A stretch of DNA of 64,000 nt from Bradyrhizobium sp. LTSP849 (GCF_000938255.1 NZ_JYMR01000017.1:62001-126000); one strand, 5' to 3'; numbered from the stretch's first letter, positions 25,510 through 35,819 are shown. Numbers and translations: made by a program. Notes: generated by a model not told the origin, from the sequence alone.

Positions 25510-25603
25510 GCCACAACGCGCTTTTTTGCGGCAGCCCGGCTGGCGCGGGTTCCGCAGCTTGCCGCAATGACCGTAAAATAAGAATGATCAGGCTTGCCGA
25601 CAG

Positions 25604-26857
25604 ATGACTGCATTTAAATCGGATTTCCTCAATACGCTGCAAGAGCGTGGATTCATCCACCAGTGCTCCGATTTCGAGGGGCTGGATGCGCTCGCCGCCA
25701 AGGGCGAGGCGATCGCCTATGTCGGCTACGACTGCACCGCCCCCTCTCTACACATCGGCAATTATCTGACTATGATGCTGCTGCACTGGTTCCAGCAGTC
25801 CGGCAACAAGCCGATTACGCTGATGGGCGGCGGCACCACCATGGTCGGCGACCCCTCCGGCAAGGACGAGACGCGCGCGATCCGCACCGTCGCCGAGATC
25901 GAGGCCAACAAGGCTTCGATCCGCGGCGTGTTCGCGAAAGTGCTGCGCTATGGCGAGGGCAAGAGCGACGCCATCATGCTCGACAATGCGGAGTGGCTGA
26001 CCAAGCTCAACTGGATCGAGATGCTGCGCGACGTCGGTCGGCACTTTTCGGTCAACCGCATGCTGACCATGGACTCCGTGCGCCTGCGCCTCGAGCGCGA
26101 GCATGAGATGAGCTTCATCGAGTTCAACTACATGGTCTGCCAGGCCTACGACTTCGTTGAGCTGGCCAGGCGCACCGGCTGCCATTTGCAGATGGGCGGC
26201 TCGGACCAGTGGGGCAACATCATCATGGGCGTCGATCTCGGCCGCCGCATGGGCACGCATCAGCTTTACGCGCTGACGACGCCGCTGCTGACGACCGCGT
26301 CGGGCGCCAAGATGGGCAAAACCGCGCAGGGCGCGGTCTGGCTCAACGCCGACCAGTTCTCGCCCTATGATTTCTGGCAGTACTGGCGCAACACCGAGGA
26401 TGCCGACGTCGGTAAATTCCTGAAACTGTTCACGACGATGCCGATGAACGAGATCAAAAAGCTCGAGGCGCTCGCGGGCTCGGAGATCAACGAGGCCAAG
26501 AAGGTGCTCGCAACGGAAGCGACCGCGCTGCTGCACGGGCGCGACGCAGCAAACGAAGCGGCTGAAACCGCGCGTCGCACCTTCGAGGAAGGCGCACTAG
26601 CCGAGAGCCTGCCGACGGTGGAAATTCCGCGCGGTGAGCTGGATGCCGGAATCGGCGTGCTCAACGCCTTCGTCAAGGCAGGCCTCGTCGCCTCCAATGG
26701 CGAGGCGCGGCGCCAGATCAAGGGCGGCGGTCTGCGCGTCAACGACGAATCCGTCACCGACGAGAAGATGACGCTGACGCAGGCAAGCCTCAAGCCGGAG
26801 GGCGTGATCAAACTGTCGTTCGGCAAGAAGAAGCACATCCTGCTCAAGCCTGCATAG
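25604..26857 (+). CDS. tyrS: Tyrosyl-tRNA synthetase
   Basis: Class Ic aminoacyl-tRNA synthetase charging tRNA-Tyr, 417 residues. The HIGN signature is at 50-53, the Tyr-pocket [12 protein letters not shown] just before it, and the KMSKS-type loop reads KMGKT near 236-240. A C-terminal S4 RNA-binding domain begins near residue 350 ([20 protein letters not shown]). It is followed 56 bp later by an MFS transporter gene in the same direction. Length and all motifs are complete. Confidence 0.96.
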   Translation: MTAFKSDFLNTLQERGFIHQCSDFEGLDALAAKGEAIAYVGYDCTAPSLHIGNYLTMMLLHWFQQSGNKPITLMGGGTTMVGDPSGKDETRAIRTVAEIEANKASIRGVFAKVLRYGEGKSDAIMLDNAEWLTKLNWIEMLRDVGRHFSVNRMLTMDSVRLRLEREHEMSFIEFNYMVCQAYDFVELARRTGCHLQMGGSDQWGNIIMGVDLGRRMGTHQLYALTTPLLTTASGAKMGKTAQGAVWLNADQFSPYDFWQYWRNTEDADVGKFLKLFTTMPMNEIKKLEALAGSEINEAKKVLATEATALLHGRDAANEAAETARRTFEEGALAESLPTVEIPRGELDAGIGVLNAFVKAGLVASNGEARRQIKGGGLRVNDESVTDEKMTLTQASLKPEGVIKLSFGKKKHILLKPA

Positions 26858-26913
26858 GCGTATGAGCTTTTGATGCTTGTCAGGGCGCACCGAAGCGCGC
26901 TCCCTGACCGGCC

Positions 26914-28173
26914 ATGGATCAGAACACGCCCAGGGACGTGGCCGAGGAACATCTCGCCGCTACGCAGCAAGGCGCGGTGCGCACGGCACTTGTCGTGCTC
27001 GCGCTGTGCTTCACGCTTGCCGTTCTCGGCCGTGGCTTGAGCGAAAGCTTCACCGTCTTCCTGAAGCCGATCTCCGAGAATTTCGGTTGGGACCGCGCGC
27101 AGGTCGTTTCGATCTATTCGCTGACCTGGCTCGTGAGCGGACTGACGGCGCCGCTGGTCGGACGCCTGTTCGATCATTCCGGCCCGCGCATCGTCTATGC
27201 GCTCGGGCTGCTGCTGCTCGGTTCCGCGTTTCTGATTGCCGCACATGCGCAATCGCTCTGGCAATTCCAGCTCTCGATCGGACTCTGCGTCGGCATCGGC
27301 GTCGCCTTCATCGGCAACGTGCCGAACTCGATCCTGCTCGGCCGCTGGTTCGGGCCGCGGCTGCCGACCGCGATGGCGGTGGTCTATTCGGCGATGGGCG
27401 GCGGCGTGCTGGCGCTGCTGCCGGCCTCGCAGCTGCTGATCGATCATCTCGGCTGGCGCGAGACCTACCAGCTGTTCGGCTTCGCTGCATTGGGCCTGCT
27501 GGTGCCGCTGATGCTGCTGCCCTGGCGGTTGTTCGCGTCAGGCTCGCCGCATGTCAGCAAGAAGACCGATCCCGATTTCGTCGATCACGGCTGGACGCTT
27601 CTCGCCGCCATGCGCCACCACGCCTTCTGGGCGCTGTTCTCGACCTTCTTCTTCACCGCGGTCGGGATGTACGCGATTGCCGCGCAGATCGTGGCCTATC
27701 TGATCGATGCAGGCTTTCCGCCGCTCCAGGCCGCGACCGCCTGGGGTTTTTCGGGCGTGGTGCTGGTGTTCGGCATGTTAGGGGTCTCCGCGCTCGACGG
27801 CCTGATCGGGCGCCGGCCGTCGGTGCTCCTCAGCTACGCGATCTCGATCCTCGGCATCTTCCTGCTGTGGCTGTTGCAGTACTCCCCGAACCTCATTCTG
27901 CTCACCGGCTTCGTGATCTGCTTCGGCAGCATGATGGGCTCGCGTGGGCCGCTGATCACGGCCACCGCGATGAAGATTTTCAGGGGCAAGCGGGTCGGCA
28001 CCATCTACGGCACGATCTCGATCGGCAGCGGGCTTGGCTCGGCCTTCGGCTCCTGGAGCGGCGGCCTGATCCATGACGCCACCCATGGCTACAACGCGCT
28101 GCTCGTCTTCGCACTTGCGAGCGTGATCCTCGGAATGATCCCGTTCCTGATCGTGCCCGCCTTGCGGCGGTAG
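26914..28173 (+). CDS. MFS transporter (oxalate/formate antiporter-like)
   Basis: A 419-residue major-facilitator permease with about 12 hydrophobic helices. It shows the MFS-type GRLFDHSGPR loop between helices 2 and 3, and a second DGLIGRRPS-like loop in the C half. Its overall pattern is closest to the monocarboxylate or oxalate/formate-antiporter-like group common in Bradyrhizobium. Substrate and direction of transport are unknown. It follows tyrS by 56 bp without a visible terminator, so readthrough is possible. The ribosome site is weak. Confidence 0.85.
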   Translation: MDQNTPRDVAEEHLAATQQGAVRTALVVLALCFTLAVLGRGLSESFTVFLKPISENFGWDRAQVVSIYSLTWLVSGLTAPLVGRLFDHSGPRIVYALGLLLLGSAFLIAAHAQSLWQFQLSIGLCVGIGVAFIGNVPNSILLGRWFGPRLPTAMAVVYSAMGGGVLALLPASQLLIDHLGWRETYQLFGFAALGLLVPLMLLPWRLFASGSPHVSKKTDPDFVDHGWTLLAAMRHHAFWALFSTFFFTAVGMYAIAAQIVAYLIDAGFPPLQAATAWGFSGVVLVFGMLGVSALDGLIGRRPSVLLSYAISILGIFLLWLLQYSPNLILLTGFVICFGSMMGSRGPLITATAMKIFRGKRVGTIYGTISIGSGLGSAFGSWSGGLIHDATHGYNALLVFALASVILGMIPFLIVPALRR

Positions 28174-28393
28174 GTGTCTCGGAGGTAACCTGAGCTCATT
28201 CGTGTCACCGGGGAATTACGGATGGGCGCGACGCAAACACGCGCGAAAAATGCGGATCACATGCGGCTGAAACCCCGACCTGCGGTGTTTTGTCCAACAT
28301 GACAAAAATGTCAGCGCGAATTGACCCGGCGCGGCTTGCGGGCTGGAACTGAATGCGGTCCAAGTCGCAGCATTGGATGGAGGGCACAAACCA

Positions 28394-28831
28394 ATGAACT
28401 TTCCCTATCTCACTCGCTTTCAACCGGTTCTCTTGAGCCTGTTTCGTTTCATCACCGGACTGCTGCTGTTCCAGTATGGCGTGGCCAAACTGTTCAAGTT
28501 TCCGGTGCTTCCCTACTTCGCCGATATCCCGCCGCTGATCTACGCGGCCGGCACGATCGAGCTGATCCTCGGCGCAACCCTGATGCTCGGCCTGTTCACC
28601 CGGCTCACAGCCTTCATCCTGGCAGGCGAAATGGCCTTCGCTTACTTCATGGGCCACGTCATGAAGACCGGCACGCCCGTGCTCCTGCCGCTGCTCAACG
28701 GCGGCACCGCGGCGATCCTGTTCTGCTTCGCCTGCCTCTACCTCTCGGCAGCGGGCGGCGGCTCGGTCAGCGTCGATGCGCTGGTGGGCAAGGAGAGCGA
28801 CGCGGCGAGCGGCGCATTCGCGCGGCGCTGA
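28394..28831 (+). CDS. DoxX family membrane protein
   Basis: A 145-residue membrane protein with about four helices, matching the DoxX family (RFITGLLLFQYGVAKLFKF, then IELILGATLMLGLFTR). I start it at the ATG at 28394, which has GGAGGG 9-14 nt upstream. The frame opens seven codons earlier without a site. DoxX-like proteins are linked to thiosulfate or quinone oxidation in some archaea and to oxidative stress elsewhere, but for this group the role is unknown. A hairpin follows 25 bp after the stop. Confidence 0.82.
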   Translation: MNFPYLTRFQPVLLSLFRFITGLLLFQYGVAKLFKFPVLPYFADIPPLIYAAGTIELILGATLMLGLFTRLTAFILAGEMAFAYFMGHVMKTGTPVLLPLLNGGTAAILFCFACLYLSAAGGGSVSVDALVGKESDAASGAFARR

Positions 28832-28856
28832 CGCGCTCACACTCGACGCGCAAGCA

Positions 28857-28887
28857 AGATGGCACCGGCGGATTGCCGGTGCCATCT
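28857..28887. terminator. Hairpin between DoxX and a small reverse gene
   Basis: A perfect 13-bp stem (28857-28869 with 28875-28887) and 5-nt loop. Neither side has a clear T tract, so strength is uncertain. It lies where convergent transcripts would meet. Confidence 0.55.
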
Positions 28888-28973
28888 CAGCGTGCCCCGA
28901 GCACGTTCCAGATGACGGCCAGTGCGGCGACAAGCAGCACGGACATGATGATGCGGTGAACGAATCGGTTCAT
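28887..28973 (-). CDS. Possible 28-residue single-span membrane protein
   Basis: An ATG at 28973 opens a 28-codon frame: a basic start MNRFVHR, then a hydrophobic helix IIMSVLLVAALAVIWNVLG, ending in AR and TGA. GGGA is about 10 nt upstream. The stop codon abuts a 13-bp hairpin, as expected for a real gene end. Small single-helix proteins with this layout are common in rhizobia, but there is no homology evidence here. It may be a chance frame. Confidence 0.4.
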   Translation of the reverse strand: MNRFVHRIIMSVLLVAALAVIWNVLGAR

Positions 28974-29191
28974 TGCCGGTCCCGTCAGGCTCCCTCACCG
29001 CCAAAGTCCAACATCGATTTACCAGAACATGTGCAGCCCCGCGCGCCAGCGCAGGGCCTTCTGCCTGCACGGTTGCGCATAGGGCTGCGAGGGGAGGCCT
29101 GCGCGGCCGGTCGCCGCACGCCCGTATTCATGATTGGTAAGAAGTTCATGTTACGGACGATGACAATGACAACCATTCCGTCGAGGCCGCG

Positions 29192-30886
29192 ATGAAACTG
29201 CTCAGTCATCTGAAGATCCGCACCAAGCTCGCCGGTATGGTCTGCCTTGCGGCCCTCACGGTCGCGGCGATCATTGCGCTCTCCGCCGTTCTCAGCAAGA
29301 GCCGTATGATCGAGGACCGGGTCCAGCAGATGAAGGCTGCGGTCGATCTGCTCCACGGGCTCGCGCAGAACTTCCAGGATGACGTCGCCGCCGGCAAGAT
29401 GAGCTCGGACGATGCCAAGCTCCAGTTCCGCCAGCGTGCCCGCAACATGAAATTCGGCGGCGGCCAAGGCTATCCCGTCGTCTACAACGCCGACACATCG
29501 ATTCTGGTCAATGGAGCCAATCCGCAGCTCGAAGGCAAGATCACTGGCGCCACGGATTCCAACGGCGTCGTGATTGCCGGTGCCCAGCTGAATGCCGCCA
29601 AGCAGGCGCCCCAGGGCGGCGTCACGTCCTATCTCTACCCGCGCCCCGGCCAGACCGAGCCCGTCCGCAAGACCGTGTTCGTGCGCCTGTTCGCGCCCTG
29701 GAACGCCACGATCAGCTACGGCCTCTATGTCGACGACATCGACGCCGACGTTCGCGCATTGACGCTCGAGCTCGCCGCGGTCGGCGTCGGCCTGATGCTG
29801 CTGATGGCGATCCTATCCTGGCTGATTGCTCGTGACGTGCTCAGCGCGCTCGACCGTCAGAAGAACCGCATGCAGGACATTGCCGACGGCAACCTCGACA
29901 AGCCGGTCGAAGAGACCGACCGCGGCGACGAAATCGGCCGCATGGCCGAGACGCTCGAAGTGCTGCGCAAGACCGCACTCACGGCGCGCGCACTGGAGGC
30001 CGAACAGATCGCGGCCAAGTCCCGCAGCGAGCAGGAGAAGCGCGATGCTTTGATCTCGCTCGCCGACCGCTTCGATGCCTCCGTCGGCCAGCTGGTCGGC
30101 ATGATGGCCTCGGGCTCCGGTGAGCTCGAGACCACCGCCAAGTCGATGTCGTCGACAGCCGAAGGCACCAACCGACGCGCCGCGGTGGTCGGCTCAGCGG
30201 CCACCGAAGCCAGCCAGCGGGTCCAGACGGTCGCGGCGGCAGCCGAGGAGCTCTCCTCCTCCATCACCGAGATCAGCCGTCAGGTCGCGCAGTCGGCCAA
30301 AGTCACCGGTCGCGCGGTCGACAGCGCACGCCGCACCGACACCATCGTGCGCGCGCTGTCCGACGGCGCCCAGCAGATCGAGCATGTCGCCGAGCTGATC
30401 TCGAGCATCGCGGCGCAGACCAATCTGCTCGCGCTCAACGCCACCATCGAGGCCGCACGCGCCGGTGAGGCCGGCCGCGGCTTCGCCGTCGTCGCATCTG
30501 AAGTAAAGTCACTCGCCAGCCAGACGGCGGAAGCCACCCGCGAGATCGGCGACAAGATCGCCCAGATCCAGGGCGCGACCAAGGAAGCCGTGGATGCGAT
30601 CGGCGGCATCACTGCCACCATCGAGGAAGTCAGCCGGATCGCGACCTCGATCGGTGCTGCGATCGAGGAGCAAGGTGCTGCCACAGCCGAGATCGCCCGC
30701 AGCGTCTCGCAGACGGCGGAAGCGACCAAGGAGGTCACCACCAATATCGGTGGCGTCAGCACGGCGGCGAACGAGACCGGCAACGCGGCCGACATGGTGC
30801 TCACCGCCGCATCGAACCTGTCCAAGCAGGCCGAGCAGCTCTCGGGCGAAGTCGGGGCGTTCCTGGCCGGCGTGCGCGCGGCGTAA
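29192..30886 (+). CDS. Methyl-accepting chemotaxis protein with Cache domain
   Basis: A 564-residue chemoreceptor. It has an N-terminal anchor helix (about 12-34) and a periplasmic single-Cache-type sensor (about 35-185, with [19 protein letters not shown] and GQGYPVVYN typical of sCache_2). A second helix near 192-213 is followed by a HAMP domain (to about 265) and a cytoplasmic signalling domain whose hairpin tip reads [21 protein letters not shown]. No C-terminal CheR-binding pentapeptide is visible. It would signal through CheW/CheA encoded elsewhere. Relatives bind small carboxylates or amines; the ligand here is unknown. Confidence 0.92.
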   Translation: MKLLSHLKIRTKLAGMVCLAALTVAAIIALSAVLSKSRMIEDRVQQMKAAVDLLHGLAQNFQDDVAAGKMSSDDAKLQFRQRARNMKFGGGQGYPVVYNADTSILVNGANPQLEGKITGATDSNGVVIAGAQLNAAKQAPQGGVTSYLYPRPGQTEPVRKTVFVRLFAPWNATISYGLYVDDIDADVRALTLELAAVGVGLMLLMAILSWLIARDVLSALDRQKNRMQDIADGNLDKPVEETDRGDEIGRMAETLEVLRKTALTARALEAEQIAAKSRSEQEKRDALISLADRFDASVGQLVGMMASGSGELETTAKSMSSTAEGTNRRAAVVGSAATEASQRVQTVAAAAEELSSSITEISRQVAQSAKVTGRAVDSARRTDTIVRALSDGAQQIEHVAELISSIAAQTNLLALNATIEAARAGEAGRGFAVVASEVKSLASQTAEATREIGDKIAQIQGATKEAVDAIGGITATIEEVSRIATSIGAAIEEQGAATAEIARSVSQTAEATKEVTTNIGGVSTAANETGNAADMVLTAASNLSKQAEQLSGEVGAFLAGVRAA

Positions 30887-30928
30887 GACGCACGAAGCGC
30901 TCCCAAGAGATCGTCAAAAGAGATCGTC

Positions 30929-30979
30929 ATGCCCGGGCAGAAGCGCGAAGCGCGTCTTCGCGCTAGATGTCCCGGGCAT
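30929..30979. repeat. Compound palindrome (ATGCCCGGG family)
   Basis: Outer arms ATGCCCGGG and CCCGGGCAT enclose a perfect inner 9-bp hairpin, AGCGCGAAG-cgcgt-CTTCGCGCT. It lies between the convergent chemoreceptor and DUF3971 genes. A direct repeat AGATCGTC precedes it twice, near 30908 and 30921. Confidence 0.8.
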
Positions 30980-31013
30980 CTACGTTTCAGAGAATGGGCG
31001 CAGTCATTCGCGG

Positions 31014-34000
31014 CTATCGCCGCGCGAGGCTGCAACCGCTAGACAGCGGCCGTGCCGATCCCGTCGGGCTGTCGCCCGACTGCGCCGACGGCAACTCGTC
31101 GATCGGCGTGTTCTGCTTGCCGGTGTTGAACTCGAAGATCTTGCGGAACAGGCCCGGTGCCATCGCCGAGATCGGGTTGACGCGCATCACAGGCGCTGCC
31201 GGCGTGCCGACGACCTCATAGGTGACGCCGATCAGGCCTTCATTGTTGCCGCCGCCGAGGAAGATGCCGAACAACGGGATCTGGCCAAAGATATTGTTCA
31301 CGCCATACATCGGCACGAAGGTGCCACTCATGCACACCTGGCTGCCGGGATAGTCGATCGAGCCCTCGATGGTACCGCCGATCATCGGTCCTTTCACCAC
31401 ACCGTTGCGGACCGTGAGTGCACCGTTCTGCCGGGTGAACTCGGCACGCAGTGCCGTGAAAGCCACGCCGCTCTGCGCGCCGTTGGGGCCGCCCGCCGCG
31501 ACGCGATCGAGCTGATCCATTCCCTTCACCGTGAAGTCGCGCACATTGATCAGGCCTTCCCTGGTCGCAGGCTCTGACGTCGGCGGCTCCATCGCCACCA
31601 CAATCTGGCCGCCGAAGACCTTGTTGGTGGTGTCGGTGAAGCGCAGCAATGCGCCGGCGTCGTCGGTCTGGAGATAGATCACCTCCCGGCTGCCCTGCGC
31701 ACGCCCGCCGCGCAGATCGGCCGCCACCGGCGTGTCGCGGCCGATCTTGCCGTTCAGGGTGAACGCTTTGACGGCGCCGCTGCGCTTCGACATCTTGGCC
31801 TCGACGCTGCGCATCGCCTCGCCATTGAAGCCTGCGACCGCGCCGAGCTTCACATCGATGTCGAAATCGACGTTCTTGAGCTTGCTCTTGGCGTCGTCCT
31901 TGGAATTGCCCGAGATCGCCGATTTCAGGAAGCCGCGGCCGTCGAACACGTCGCCGCGCATGGTGCCCCTCACCACACCGTCCTGACCGCGCTCCACCTT
32001 CAACGACGTCTTGTCGCCGTCGGACGGCGAGTAGACCGGGAAGTTCGCATTCATGAGGTCGCCATTCGGGTCGACCTCGAGCGAGCCCTTGATCGAAGCG
32101 CCGCCGCCTTCGATGACGATGTCCTCGAGCCGCGTCGATTGTGCTGTCGGCACCACCTTGAACGTTGCCTTGCTCGCCTTCCCCGGCAGCTTGACCCAGC
32201 CGGGAAGGATGTTGTCGAGCTTGACCGAGGTCAGGTCGGCCTCGATGCCGAGCTTCGTCGTCTGGTCGGGACCGCCGGCAATCTTGCCCGACAGCTTGAT
32301 CGGCACCGAGCCGCTGACGGCCGGGCTCAGGTCGAAGCCCAGGCGCGCACGGCTGGAATCATCCAGCGTCGTCTGCAATTTGACGTCCGCATCGCCATCC
32401 GTCGCCTTGCGGTAGTCGAGCGAGGCCGCCTGCCCATTGATCTTGACGTCGCCCTTGACCTGGTAGCCCTGGTTGTTGGCAACGATCTTGAGGTTATTGG
32501 CCTCCAGCTTCTGGTTCATCACCAGCTTGTCGGCGGCAAAGCCATTGAGATCGGCGGTGACGGCGTAGACAGTGTCTGTCTTGGTCAGCTCGCCCTTGAC
32601 CGGCAGGCCCAACTGGATGTTGGCCGTGAACGTGCCCTTGCTGGTGTTCGGATCGATGACGGTCGATGACAGATCGCTCAGGCGATCATTGGACAGCATT
32701 TCGGCCGCGGCAGGCACCGGACCATCGACGCGGAATCTGGTCCGCGACGGCGATGGTTTCGGCGCCATGTCCGGCACCTCGAAGGTGAAGTCGGAGATCG
32801 TGACCTTGCGGCCCGCGGGCGTATCGGCAATGCCCTGCCCGATAGTCACGGTCGCGGTGCGTCCGGTCACGTGCGCCTTCAGATCGGCATCGTGCACCAC
32901 CGGCATGCCGTCCACGGGGCGGACCGCGACGCCGCTCGCCACGATGTTGACCGAGAGGCCGTCATCGGGAATTGGCGGTCCCTTGCGCGGAAGGTTGCGC
33001 GTCGGCGAGTTGATCCCGACCTCGATGCGCTGAAGCGTGCCGCGCTCGATCCGCTCGATCACCCATTGGCGCAACTCGGGCACGACCAGAGTCGGCCACA
33101 TCCGCTTCAGCGCAGAGGCCGACATCGGCGTGCCGGCAAAGCCGAGCGTCAGGCGCGGCTCGCCGGAATAGTCGATCGCCCCGGTGCCGGCGACGCCGAT
33201 CTCGCCATTGGAGATATCGGCCTGCGTCAACAGCATGCGCTTGTGGTCGGTGTCGAAGCGGAAGCCGATCGCGATGCGGTTGAAGACGAGGGGCGGCTCG
33301 TTGTCGATTCCGCCCAACAGAATCGACCCGCCGCTGAAACCGAGCTGCCAGTCGTTGATGGTGCCGTTCGGCGGCTCGACATGGGCCAGCAGCGTCAGGC
33401 GGTTGGCGCCGGAGAGGATCTTGAACGGCGCAACCAGCACCCGCCGGCTCGCATCCCATTCCACATTGATCTCGGCCGAGTCGATCGCCATCGGATAGTC
33501 GGGCGTGTCGGTGTCGATGATGTTGCCCGCACCGACCGTGATCTTGCCGCGGAAGAAAGTCGGCACGCCATCGCGGCCGAGTTCGCCCTTGAGCTCGCCG
33601 GTTAGCGGCAGGTCGGCGGTGTAGGTCAGGTCCTTCACCCGCAGCGCCAGCAGGATGTTGGAGGTCGAAACTTTGTCGGCACGGATGTCGATCGAGCGCA
33701 CGCCGTTCTCGCTCGGCCCGATCGTGGCGCGCAGCGACCACGGGCGCGCGCCTTCTTCGCCGAAGCTGAGCGCGACACCGCCATGGCTCGGCCGGCGCAG
33801 GCTGAGCGTGATGTTCTCAAACGTCCATTTGCCGCCGCGCTGCTGATCGTCGACGATCAGATTGCCGTTCTTGAGACCGATCTCGTTGAGGTTCTGGCCG
33901 TCGAGGCCGGTCAAGCTCAGGCTGTCGAGCCAGTCGAGGCCCTGAAGAATTCCGCTCTGCGCAGTGGGTTGAGGCGCGATCTGAGACGCGTCCGGGCTTG

Positions 34001-34847
34001 CGGGCGCCATCCCGAAAGGCGGCGGCGAGACCCCGTTACGCGGGAATGTCGGCGGCAGGCCCGCTTCCTTCTTGGACGCGACGCCGGTCGCGAGCGGCTT
34101 CGCCGTGTCGCCAGCGGACACTGTAACGGTCCCGTCCGGCGCGATCCGGATCGCAAGCTCGGCATCGACGAGATTGAGGCTTTCGGCGCGCAGGTGCCCC
34201 ATCAGGAGTCCCGCCCCCGACAGCCTCACCTCGGCCTTCGGCGCGCTGGCGACGATGGCATGGTCATGATCGCGGACGATGATGTCGCGGATGCGCACCG
34301 CGATGCGGATCCGCCCGGCCCGCTCGATCTGGGTGCCGCCGACCTCGACGGTGTTGCCGTGGCCGATATTGTCCTCGATGGCGGCGGCAAGCCAGGGCGT
34401 CGCCATGTCGAGATTGATGGGACCGGCGCCGAGCCGCCACCACAGCGCCCCGAAACAGCCGACAAAGATGACGATCAGTGCGCCGAGGACGACGGCGATC
34501 CGGCGAAGCCAGCGTCCGCTCGGCAGCACGCGCCGAAACCACGAGAAGCTATCACCGACGCTGAAGCGCGAACTGGAACGCGACAACAGGCGGCGTGCGC
34601 GATGGCCCGCCTCCTCCTCCTGATTCGGATCCCAATCGGCCTCGTCCCATTCCGGCGGCTCCTGTCCGCCGCCGCGCCGATCGAAATCGCGATTGTGATC
34701 CTGGGGCGACGTATTCCTTGCCATTGCCTCTCGATACAGGTGCCCATCGAAGGATTGAGCGCCGCCGGGACCGCAGCCATCGACGGGGATCGAAGCTCCC
34801 CGCCCCGGCATTGCCGCCATGCCTCGAATATTCCTGCTGTTCGTCAT
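31014..34847 (-). CDS. Large AsmA-like/DUF3971 envelope protein
   Basis: A 1277-residue protein with a cytoplasmic charged N terminus, one membrane anchor near residues 117-137 (RIAVVLGALIVIFVGCFGALWW), and a very long periplasmic part. The organisation matches the DUF3971/AsmA-like C-terminal (YhdP-type) proteins. These are now viewed as bridge-like lipid transporters between the two membranes; that function is known for relatives and inferred here. Start is uncertain: GGGG precedes the ATG at 34847, and an internal ATG at 34724 (MARNTSPQDH) is an alternative. Very long frames on the opposite strand are shadows. It is divergent from the peroxiredoxin gene. Confidence 0.82.
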   Translation of the reverse strand: MTNSRNIRGMAAMPGRGASIPVDGCGPGGAQSFDGHLYREAMARNTSPQDHNRDFDRRGGGQEPPEWDEADWDPNQEEEAGHRARRLLSRSSSRFSVGDSFSWFRRVLPSGRWLRRIAVVLGALIVIFVGCFGALWWRLGAGPINLDMATPWLAAAIEDNIGHGNTVEVGGTQIERAGRIRIAVRIRDIIVRDHDHAIVASAPKAEVRLSGAGLLMGHLRAESLNLVDAELAIRIAPDGTVTVSAGDTAKPLATGVASKKEAGLPPTFPRNGVSPPPFGMAPASPDASQIAPQPTAQSGILQGLDWLDSLSLTGLDGQNLNEIGLKNGNLIVDDQQRGGKWTFENITLSLRRPSHGGVALSFGEEGARPWSLRATIGPSENGVRSIDIRADKVSTSNILLALRVKDLTYTADLPLTGELKGELGRDGVPTFFRGKITVGAGNIIDTDTPDYPMAIDSAEINVEWDASRRVLVAPFKILSGANRLTLLAHVEPPNGTINDWQLGFSGGSILLGGIDNEPPLVFNRIAIGFRFDTDHKRMLLTQADISNGEIGVAGTGAIDYSGEPRLTLGFAGTPMSASALKRMWPTLVVPELRQWVIERIERGTLQRIEVGINSPTRNLPRKGPPIPDDGLSVNIVASGVAVRPVDGMPVVHDADLKAHVTGRTATVTIGQGIADTPAGRKVTISDFTFEVPDMAPKPSPSRTRFRVDGPVPAAAEMLSNDRLSDLSSTVIDPNTSKGTFTANIQLGLPVKGELTKTDTVYAVTADLNGFAADKLVMNQKLEANNLKIVANNQGYQVKGDVKINGQAASLDYRKATDGDADVKLQTTLDDSSRARLGFDLSPAVSGSVPIKLSGKIAGGPDQTTKLGIEADLTSVKLDNILPGWVKLPGKASKATFKVVPTAQSTRLEDIVIEGGGASIKGSLEVDPNGDLMNANFPVYSPSDGDKTSLKVERGQDGVVRGTMRGDVFDGRGFLKSAISGNSKDDAKSKLKNVDFDIDVKLGAVAGFNGEAMRSVEAKMSKRSGAVKAFTLNGKIGRDTPVAADLRGGRAQGSREVIYLQTDDAGALLRFTDTTNKVFGGQIVVAMEPPTSEPATREGLINVRDFTVKGMDQLDRVAAGGPNGAQSGVAFTALRAEFTRQNGALTVRNGVVKGPMIGGTIEGSIDYPGSQVCMSGTFVPMYGVNNIFGQIPLFGIFLGGGNNEGLIGVTYEVVGTPAAPVMRVNPISAMAPGLFRKIFEFNTGKQNTPIDELPSAQSGDSPTGSARPLSSGCSLARR

Positions 34848-35015
34848 GTCGCCCCGGGAGCGCGTTCAACGAGCAGTGGGGTGGTGCGTGGAATTCCTTG
34901 TAACCATACTCCGGCGTCGTCAAACTTGCCCAGCCGAGGGCGCGAATCCGGCACGCCGGACGAGAGCTGCAATACCGCTTTGGTTGACCCGCCGAAAGCG
35001 ACGAAAGGAAGGCGT

Positions 35016-35708
35016 ATGTCCAAGAAATCCCGAAAGAAATCGTCCAAAACGCCCTCCGGCAGTCTGACGGCTAAAAAGAAGACCCCGAAAACACGGGCAT
35101 CGACTCACACAGGCCCGGCGAAAACACAGCGGGCATCAGCAGGCAAATCAACCAAGACAAACGCAAAAGCAGCATCGCATAAGGCCGCATCCAAACGGTT
35201 AAAATCTTCTGAAAAGGCCCCTCAGCCCAAAGCCGCTTCCGCGCCCGTTCTGGCCGAGGGCCAGAAGGCCCCCGGCTTCCGCCTGCCCCGCGACGGCGGT
35301 AGCGTGGTGACGCCGGCCGATTACGCCGGCCAGAAGCTCGTCCTGTTCTTCTACCCCCGCGCCGACACGCCCGGCTGCACCCGCGAGGCCATCGACTTCA
35401 CGCGGCTCAAGGACGCCTTTGCCGCGGCCGGTACCGCCGTCCTCGGCATCTCCGCCGATCCGTTAAAGGCCCAGGAGAAGTTCCGCGACAAGCATAGTCT
35501 CGGCATTCCCCTGATCTCGGATGAGACGCATGAGATGCTGGAGGCGTATGGCGCCTGGGGCGAAAAATCCATGTATGGCAAGAGCTTCCTCGGGATTCTT
35601 CGCACCACGGTGCTGGTCGGGGCCGACGGCAAGGTGACGAAGGTCTGGCGCAATGTCCGCGTCGACGGCCATGCCGACGAGGTGTTGGCAGCGGCAAGAA
35701 GTCTTTAA
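35016..35708 (+). CDS. bcp: BCP-type peroxiredoxin with lysine-rich N-terminal tail
   Basis: Thiol peroxidase of the BCP/PrxQ family, reducing hydroperoxides. The 230-residue product begins at the ATG at 35016, with AAGGAAGG 4-11 nt upstream. The peroxidatic Cys121 lies in PRADTPGCTREA; no cysteine follows at +5 (Ile126), and Cys121 is the only cysteine, so it must use a 1-Cys mechanism. Residues 1-78 form a Lys/Ala/Thr/Ser-rich tail (KKSRKKSSKTPSGS) resembling histone H1 C-terminal tails, likely disordered and possibly DNA- or polyanion-binding. The open frame upstream to 33783 is antisense to the DUF3971 gene and not coding. Confidence 0.88.
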   Translation: MSKKSRKKSSKTPSGSLTAKKKTPKTRASTHTGPAKTQRASAGKSTKTNAKAASHKAASKRLKSSEKAPQPKAASAPVLAEGQKAPGFRLPRDGGSVVTPADYAGQKLVLFFYPRADTPGCTREAIDFTRLKDAFAAAGTAVLGISADPLKAQEKFRDKHSLGIPLISDETHEMLEAYGAWGEKSMYGKSFLGILRTTVLVGADGKVTKVWRNVRVDGHADEVLAAARSL

Positions 35709-35819
35709 CCAGCCCGTTAAATTCGAGCACCCTCGTTTCCGAAAAATTAACCATGACCGGCCCAGATTGCAGCGGCAATTGAGCCGTCAGGAACCGTTCC
35801 GACCGGCGCGGGAGTGCCG

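Noticed and set aside
24286..25581. 431-codon frame opposite anmK
   Set aside because: Antisense to a well-supported enzyme; typical GC-rich shadow.
33783..35015. Long in-frame extension upstream of the peroxiredoxin
   Set aside because: Antisense to the DUF3971 gene; the peroxiredoxin has a strong ribosome site at 35005-35012.
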